Origin: JAZDJP01 sp043803805
GTDB taxonomy: Bacteria > Planctomycetota > JAZDJP01
Assembly (NCBI GenBank): GCA_043803805.1
Contig: JAZDJP010000037.1
Location: forward strand, 1 to 36,620
DNA length: 36,620 nucleotides
Reading direction: 5' to 3'
The position numbers and the translations under genes are program-made. The notes beneath the pieces were generated by a model. The model made no database searches and was not told the origin of the DNA. It was given only the letters and a program-made list of their open reading frames with translations. Below, one piece after another: positions 31,915 to 36,620 of this stretch. Positions within the stretch are counted from its first letter, which is position 1. Each line of letters opens with the position of its first letter.

Positions 31915-33405
31915 CTATCTCACAGGGTGATGGGCCGCTTCACCGTTCACGTACTCGCGAGCGAGGGCGTCCGATGAATCGCGGTCCTCGATGATGACGT
32001 TGCCGTCGAAGTAGAATCGGGTCTCCTTGTCCAGTGTCCCGTCCGAGTTCGTATCAATGTTCTTCACCACCCGCCGCCCATCCGCCGTGTAGAAATACTC
32101 CGCCCGCAACGTTGAACCATTCCTCATCACCTTCTGACGATTCAGCCCGTCCCACTCGAAGGCAAACGTCCCGTCGCTCGTCTGGCTCCCGTTCGCGTCA
32201 TGGGTGAGATTGGTCGAATCGCGGGCGGTCAGTTCATTCGCAATGCTGTGCGTCCTGTTCTCCGTCGTCCCCTCCTCCACAAAACTGGTCCAGTTGGCTA
32301 ACTTGTCGAGGTTGAATGTCTGGTCAAACGGGTCCTGCGCGGTGGGATTTCTCACATAGTTCGTCAGGCGGAGGGCGGTGTCATACTGGAACGTCTCGTC
32401 CTCGGAGCCGTTCGTCTTGTGCAGATGCGTGGTCGCCGTTCTATTTCCAGCGAGGTCGTAGGTATTTGAGAAGCCGACCTGGCTCGTGGAGTTCTTGAGC
32501 CAGTTGTAATTCGTCGAGCGGCCCATCGTGTCGTAGGCCACACCGAGCGCGACACCGGTTCCGGAATGCAGGGTCTTCGTGGCGAGAAGGGGCCGCTTGT
32601 CGTTTCCGTTGTCATACAAATACGCATAGTCGGCCACCGTCGCCATCCCACTTCCCACGTCCGTCTGGATTTCGTGCGGCTGGTGAAGCGTGGTCCACGT
32701 GTAATCCACCTCGCGCCCGCTCGGCTGAGTGCGCGTCGCTATTTGCCCGAAGGCGTCATAGGTTTTCGTCGTGTAGCGCGTGGTTCCGCCACCGATGTTG
32801 AGCGATTCCTGCGTCATCCGGGAAAGCGCATCATAGGAGAATCCCGCCGTGACGCTCTTGTTCCCGGAATTATCATCCGTGTTCCCCGTCATCCTCCGCA
32901 AGGCGTCATGCGTAAACGTCTGCGTCCCCTCATTCGCTCCGTTGTAATCGTAAACTTTTGTGGTGAGGAGGTCGCGACTGTTGTACTGGTACGACGTGAC
33001 CTGCCCCTTCTGGTCCGTCTTTGTCGTTAATTTTCCGTCGAGGTCATACGAGAATGAGACTGTGCCGGAATCGGGATAGGTCTCCTTGCTGACACGATAG
33101 TCGGCATCGTAGGTGTAGGCCGCACCCCGATTCTCCATTCCATGAGGTGTTCGCGGCGTCGTAGTGCGATGCGCCGTGTCGTCATACACATACCCATGAG
33201 GCGGGCGAGGCGTCATACGACGATACTCCCGGTCGTAGGACCATACCGTTACGATGCCGCCTGGAATCGTACGTGTAAGAAAGGCATCGAACCAGACAGC
33301 GAACGTCCTGAACCAACTGTCGAGAAGCAGGGTGAACGCTTCGACGGGCGTGAGCGGATAGGCGAAGGCGGAGGATATGATGGTCATTCTATGTCTGTCA
33401 TCCAT
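31915..33405 (-). CDS. Truncated RHS/YD-repeat protein (second copy)
   Basis: 496 residues. From about residue 95 on it is YD-repeat sequence ('YSYDLDGK', 'YDYNGANEG', 'YTWTTLHQPHEIQ' and similar). It is nearly the same as the larger RHS protein at 34152-36617 over about 300 residues. The N-terminal 95 residues are different and may not belong to an RHS protein. The C-terminus stops shortly after 'FYFDGNVIIEDRDSSDALAREYV'. It lacks the Rhs core end (the 'YY.R.Y...GRF...DP' region) and any toxin tip. It looks like a displaced, decayed RHS cassette, and probably lacks function by itself. Confidence 0.75.
   Translation of the reverse strand: MDDRHRMTIISSAFAYPLTPVEAFTLLLDSWFRTFAVWFDAFLTRTIPGGIVTVWSYDREYRRMTPRPPHGYVYDDTAHRTTTPRTPHGMENRGAAYTYDADYRVSKETYPDSGTVSFSYDLDGKLTTKTDQKGQVTSYQYNSRDLLTTKVYDYNGANEGTQTFTHDALRRMTGNTDDNSGNKSVTAGFSYDALSRMTQESLNIGGGTTRYTTKTYDAFGQIATRTQPSGREVDYTWTTLHQPHEIQTDVGSGMATVADYAYLYDNGNDKRPLLATKTLHSGTGVALGVAYDTMGRSTNYNWLKNSTSQVGFSNTYDLAGNRTATTHLHKTNGSEDETFQYDTALRLTNYVRNPTAQDPFDQTFNLDKLANWTSFVEEGTTENRTHSIANELTARDSTNLTHDANGSQTSDGTFAFEWDGLNRQKVMRNGSTLRAEYFYTADGRRVVKNIDTNSDGTLDKETRFYFDGNVIIEDRDSSDALAREYVNGEAAHHPVR
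32170..33082. repeat. RHS direct repeat, copy A
   Basis: This segment matches 35460-36372 at a constant offset of 3290 bases without gaps at the check points tried (GGTGGGATTT at 32341/35631, TAAACTTTTG at 32951/36241, TCGGGATAGG at 33071/36361). Identity is roughly 85-95% by eye. It encodes the conserved YD-repeat core of both RHS proteins. Homologous recombination between copies would delete the tip domain and TPR gene between them. Confidence 0.85.
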
Positions 33406-33512
33406 AACGATTCCCCACCCTCACTTCCCCTCCCGTGCGGGAGCGTTGTCACGTGAGGCGGGTGTTGTTGTGATGGCAGCGTCCGTCCCGCTCGGCCCGC
33501 TACAACGTACCA

Positions 33513-34100
33513 CTACAATCCATCAAATCTCTGGATGACTGCCTCAACATCCTCTAATGCCTGCCTCGCATTTTCATCATCCGCATCTATTTGCAAAGAC
33601 TTTGAAAAGCAATCGGCAGCCTCCTTATACATCCGCCTAGCCCTCAATACATATCCAAGATTAAGATAAGCATCATCAAGTGGATGCGACGCCACCCTGA
33701 TAGCATGACGATAAGATTGTTCGGCTTTTTCATAATTGCCGAGTTGCGCATAAAGGTATCCAAGATATATATAGAGATTGGAATTATTAGGACAAAGTTC
33801 TATCGCACATTTGTACCATTTTTCCGCTAATCGTCTCTTTCCCAAATCTCGATACAGATGGCCAAAGCTCCAAGCAATATTAAATCTGAACTTTTGCGGT
33901 GAACATCCCCAACTTTTCCGCAAAGCATTTAGTGCGTTCTTAAAATCAGCCATATCCGTCAGAACGGACCCATAAATCCACCAAACTGGCCCCTGATTTG
34001 GATGAAGTTTTAAATATCGCTCACACAATTCAACGGTTAAACCTTTAAAACCATTATCGTGAGCTTCAAATATTTCTCGATGTGTCATTACATTACTCAT
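33513..34100 (-). CDS. TPR-repeat protein, possible immunity protein
   Basis: 195 residues, lower GC than the RHS core. Four tetratricopeptide repeats are visible at about 38-70, 73-106, 107-140 and 142-175 ('YLYAQLGNYEKAEQSYRHAI', 'LGYVLRARRMYKEAADCFSKSL'). There is no signal peptide or membrane segment, so it is cytosolic. It lies 51 bases downstream of the stop of an RHS protein with a variable C-terminal tip. That is the usual place of an immunity gene, and the shared AT-richness of tip and TPR gene suggests they arrived together. TPR proteins bind other proteins, so an immunity or adaptor role is reasonable but unproven. Confidence 0.7.
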   Translation of the reverse strand: MSNVMTHREIFEAHDNGFKGLTVELCERYLKLHPNQGPVWWIYGSVLTDMADFKNALNALRKSWGCSPQKFRFNIAWSFGHLYRDLGKRRLAEKWYKCAIELCPNNSNLYIYLGYLYAQLGNYEKAEQSYRHAIRVASHPLDDAYLNLGYVLRARRMYKEAADCFSKSLQIDADDENARQALEDVEAVIQRFDGL

Positions 34101-34151
34101 ATTTCACCAACTGTCCCTTGCTCCATGGTTGCCAGAATCGCCAAAACCGCC

Positions 34152-34832
34152 TCACTTGTAACATGGGTGAGTAATAGTTTCTTTGATATCATACGTCATT
34201 CCAACGGCCCATGTCAAAAGTCCACCTCCCCAACTTACATTTTCAGGTTTAAATCTTTGTTCAAGTTTAGGAGGACTATCTTTATCTTGGTCCGGGCAAC
34301 AACAGGCAAATGTTACAGTCCGTCGTTTCAAGTGCCAGTAAACAGCACTATATGACCCACCTACTCCCCAAATGGGACCGTATACATCAGCCCTCGTGTA
34401 ACTCAGTTCTGAGACTTTTTCCACCGCAACAAGAACTAACGGCGGGGAACATTCCATTGGACCCTTCCTTACATACTTCCAAACGGGTTCGTTGTCACCC
34501 AGACCCAACATGTCTCCATAATTTGAAACGACATAATTGCTTACCAACAATCCTAGCAAGACCGTACCCCCAACCTTTGTTGCGGAAGAAACTTCACTCA
34601 AACTCCCCACCCTCGCAGAGCCTCTCTCATTTTCAACATAATCTTGCGCTAAATCCTTCGCCTCACGTAAGCCTCTACTCACCGACTTCTGAATGCTTCT
34701 GATTTTCTCAACCCCCTTTACTTTTTGCGCACGTTCAATACCCTCCAATCTTTCAAGTCCCTCGCCAATTTTATATCCCCCAACACCCCGCTGGGGTCCA
34801 AACGGGCCTAAATCTCCCAAGCCTATTGGGTC
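34152..34832 (-). other. Variable C-terminal tip domain of the RHS protein
   Basis: 226 residues after the DPIGL boundary, much more AT-rich than the YD-repeat core. It begins with a helical, charged segment (GEGLERLEGIERAQKVKGVEKI), then a hydrophobic helix (VGGTVLLGLLVSNYVVSNYG). A beta-rich part with three consecutive Cys (FACCCPD) and WGGGLLTWAVGMTYD near the end follows. No nuclease, ADP-ribosylation or deaminase motif was seen. It could be a membrane-active toxin, but that rests only on the hydrophobic helix. Confidence 0.55.
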
Positions 34833-36617
34833 AATTCCACATGGCGCAAAATACCCTGCATACAAATTCATGCCATCGTAATATCCCTCTCCCGCTTCAG
34901 GCATCCCAAAATCATTTTGAATATTTCCCGTTGCAGGGTCCCTTGAAACGAACCTCCCTTGTTCCCCCGAATACATTCTATGCCTGAAATAATAAAGTCC
35001 CGTTTCTGAGTCCAATCTTCTCCCCGCATAGAGAATCGCATTGCCAACCGCCGAAGAATTCAAAACGGTTTGTCCATCGCCAGACAGGAACGTTACCTTG
35101 CCATAAGCGGTGTAACGATACCGTTCCGCCATCGCACCAGATGTATCGCACAACCCATAAACGGAATATCTCGGGTCGTGTAGATAATAGTGGATTGCAC
35201 CACCCGACGCTTCTTTCTTCAGGACAACCTCGTCAACGTACTGTCCACCGAAAACATATTCACGAACAAGATTGTCACTCCCATCCCGTTCCTCAATCTC
35301 TCGCCATCCAGACAAGTAGAACCTTGTCTCCGTACTCGTGGCGTCTACATACTTCGCTACCCGCCTGTCAGCCGCATCGTAGTAATACTCCGCCACCGCC
35401 GTCTGCCCGTTCAAGACTTTCGTCATCCGATTATTCGCATCCCACAAATAAGTCAGCGTCCCATCCGAAGTCTGACTGCCGTTGGCATCATGCGTCAGCG
35501 ACGTGGAATCGCGGGCGGTGAGTTCATTGGCAATGCTGTGCGTGCGGTATTCGGTCGTCCCTTCCTCGACAAAACTCGTCCAGTTGGCGACTTTGTCGAG
35601 GTTGAACGTTTGGTCAAACGGGTCCTGCGCGGTGGGATTTCTTACGTAACTCGTCAGGCGGAGCGCTGTGTCATACTGGAAGGTTTCGTCCTCCGAGCCG
35701 TTTGTCTTGTGCAGGTGCGTCGTGGCCGTTCTGTTCCCGGCAAGGTCGTACGTATTCTCGAAGCCGACTTGACTCGTGGAATTCTTCAGCCAGTTATAAG
35801 TAGTGCTCCGCCCGACAGAATCATAAGCCACGTTCAGGGCCACACCGGTCCCGCTGTGCAAAGTTTTCGTGGCGAGCAAGGGCCGCTTGTCGTTGCCGCT
35901 GTCGTAGAGATACGCATAATCTGCGACGGTCGCCATCCCGCTTCCCACGTCCGTCTGGATTTCGTGTGGCTGGTGAAGCGTGGTCCATGTGTAATCCACC
36001 TCGCGGCCGCTCGGTTGCGTGCGACTCGTGATTTGCCCGAAGGCGTCGTAGGTCTTCGAGACATACCGCGTCGTCCCGCCACCGATGTTGAGCGACTCCT
36101 GCGTCATCCGCGAGAGCACGTCATACGAGAATCCCGCCACCACGCTCTTGTTCCCGCTGTTGTCGTCGGTGTTCCCCGTCATCCGCCGCAGGGCATCGTG
36201 CGTGAAGGTCTGCGTCCCTTCGTTCGCTCCGTTGTAATCGTAAACTTTTGTGGTGAGGAGGTCGCGATTATTGTACTCGAACGTCGTGACCTGGCCCTTC
36301 TGGTCCGTCTTCTGCGTTAATTTTCCGTCGAGGTCATACGTGTACGACACCACGCCGGAATCGGGATAGGCCTCCGTGAGGACATGATTCTCGTCATCAT
36401 ACGTGTAAACCGTGTCCTGATTCTGGGCGCCATTCACCGCGCGGAGTGTTGTCAGGCGGTGCAAGGTGTCGTAGTACCGATCCGTCTCGATGTTGAGATG
36501 GCTCGTGCCTGCGTCCTCAATCATCTGCGTCTGGCGATAGGCGTTGTCGTAGGTGTAGGTCGTTACGAAATAGGTGGGCGAACCGCCACCCGTTACCTTG
36601 ACGGTCTTCGTGAGCAC
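34152..36617 (-). CDS. RHS/YD-repeat protein with variable C-terminal tip (N-terminus off window)
   Basis: 821 residues visible; the start is beyond the window edge. Residues 1-540 are YD repeats ('YTYDLDGKLTQKTDQKG', 'YDAFGQITSRTQPSGREVDYTW'). These form the hollow beta-cocoon shell of RHS proteins. The core end is present: 'RYRYTAYGKVTF', 'LDSETGLYYFRHRMYSGEQGRFVSRDP', then 'NLYAGYFAPCGIDPIGL' at about 583-600. The last 226 residues are a variable tip (34152-34832) with no recognised toxin fold. RHS proteins deliver such tips in contact-dependent competition. No type VI VgrG, PAAR or other delivery gene is in the window. Confidence 0.88.
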   Translation of the reverse strand: MLTKTVKVTGGGSPTYFVTTYTYDNAYRQTQMIEDAGTSHLNIETDRYYDTLHRLTTLRAVNGAQNQDTVYTYDDENHVLTEAYPDSGVVSYTYDLDGKLTQKTDQKGQVTTFEYNNRDLLTTKVYDYNGANEGTQTFTHDALRRMTGNTDDNSGNKSVVAGFSYDVLSRMTQESLNIGGGTTRYVSKTYDAFGQITSRTQPSGREVDYTWTTLHQPHEIQTDVGSGMATVADYAYLYDSGNDKRPLLATKTLHSGTGVALNVAYDSVGRSTTYNWLKNSTSQVGFENTYDLAGNRTATTHLHKTNGSEDETFQYDTALRLTSYVRNPTAQDPFDQTFNLDKVANWTSFVEEGTTEYRTHSIANELTARDSTSLTHDANGSQTSDGTLTYLWDANNRMTKVLNGQTAVAEYYYDAADRRVAKYVDATSTETRFYLSGWREIEERDGSDNLVREYVFGGQYVDEVVLKKEASGGAIHYYLHDPRYSVYGLCDTSGAMAERYRYTAYGKVTFLSGDGQTVLNSSAVGNAILYAGRRLDSETGLYYFRHRMYSGEQGRFVSRDPATGNIQNDFGMPEAGEGYYDGMNLYAGYFAPCGIDPIGLGDLGPFGPQRGVGGYKIGEGLERLEGIERAQKVKGVEKIRSIQKSVSRGLREAKDLAQDYVENERGSARVGSLSEVSSATKVGGTVLLGLLVSNYVVSNYGDMLGLGDNEPVWKYVRKGPMECSPPLVLVAVEKVSELSYTRADVYGPIWGVGGSYSAVYWHLKRRTVTFACCCPDQDKDSPPKLEQRFKPENVSWGGGLLTWAVGMTYDIKETITHPCYK
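35460..36372. repeat. RHS direct repeat, copy B
   Basis: Partner of the repeat at 32170-33082, within the larger RHS gene and in the same orientation. The two copies are separated by about 2.4 kb that holds the tip domain, the TPR gene and the divergent N-terminal part of the second RHS copy. Differences between the copies are mostly silent third-position changes, as judged from the near-identical proteins. This points to an old duplication kept under selection or homogenised by gene conversion. Confidence 0.85.
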
Positions 36618-36620
36618 GTT

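Overview
The window looks like a metagenome-type contig from a high-GC, Gram-negative, probably environmental bacterium. Evidence for an outer membrane is the Mla/MCE lipid-transport set (19.9-23.0 kb). A PVC-like, Lentisphaerota or Hydrogenedentota-type lineage is a guess, suggested by the large exported tandem-domain esterase, the NodU-family cluster and the YD-repeat proteins. No rRNA or other phylogenetic marker settles it. Topoisomerase I is the only clear housekeeping gene.

Region 1 (about 201-10905) is an integrated mobile element with all genes on the + strand and visibly lower GC than its surroundings. It ends in an AlpA/Xis-like gene and a tyrosine integrase, 145 bp before a tRNA-Gly gene. 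It carries an XRE regulator, small membrane proteins, a HerA/FtsK/VirD4-class ATPase, a wHTH protein with a possible degenerate nuclease-like domain, and an AEP-type primase-polymerase. At its centre is a complete ubiquitin-like conjugation cassette: E1 (ThiF fold) - Ubl (beta-grasp) - E2 (UBC fold with catalytic Cys) - JAB/JAMM protease with a transmembrane anchor. Upstream is a small protein whose eight cysteines have the exact FYVE-type binuclear zinc spacing and which could play an E3 or adaptor role. The genes overlap or abut (ATGA junctions, Shine-Dalgarno sequences inside preceding stop codons), so they are probably co-transcribed. The components match bacterial ubiquitin-like systems (Bil/Bub-type and the prokaryotic E1-E2-JAB-Ubl operons). 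The treble-clef protein, the ATPase/wHTH pair and the membrane-anchored JAB make this version worth study. The most likely role is anti-phage or inter-element defence carried by a satellite-like or integrative element.

Region 2 (10906-12640) holds tRNA-Gly(GCC), a beta-hydroxyacid dehydrogenase, a membrane-anchored small protein and a hairpin repeat. Region 3 (12643-20131) is a divergent surface-glycolipid or metabolite modification cluster. Its - strand has a deacetylase-like protein and a NodU-type carbamoyltransferase. Its + strand has an acyl carrier protein, an MBOAT acyltransferase, an SGNH esterase-like protein and a fatty-acyl-AMP ligase-like enzyme, preceded by a good sigma70-like promoter. 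Acyl groups could be activated by the ligase, loaded on the carrier protein and transferred by the MBOAT enzyme.

Region 4 (20094-24936) is a - strand Mla-type lipid transport operon (permease, ABC ATPase with degenerate motifs, MCE protein with a beta-rich C-terminus) and two exported proteins of unknown function. Region 5 (24952-31011) is topA and a very large exported protein with two DOMON-like and two alpha/beta-hydrolase domains. Region 6 (31088-36620) is a truncated rve transposase and an RHS/YD-repeat locus. This has one RHS protein running off the window with a variable AT-rich C-terminal tip, a TPR protein that could be its immunity partner, and a second truncated RHS copy that repeats about 0.9 kb of the first.
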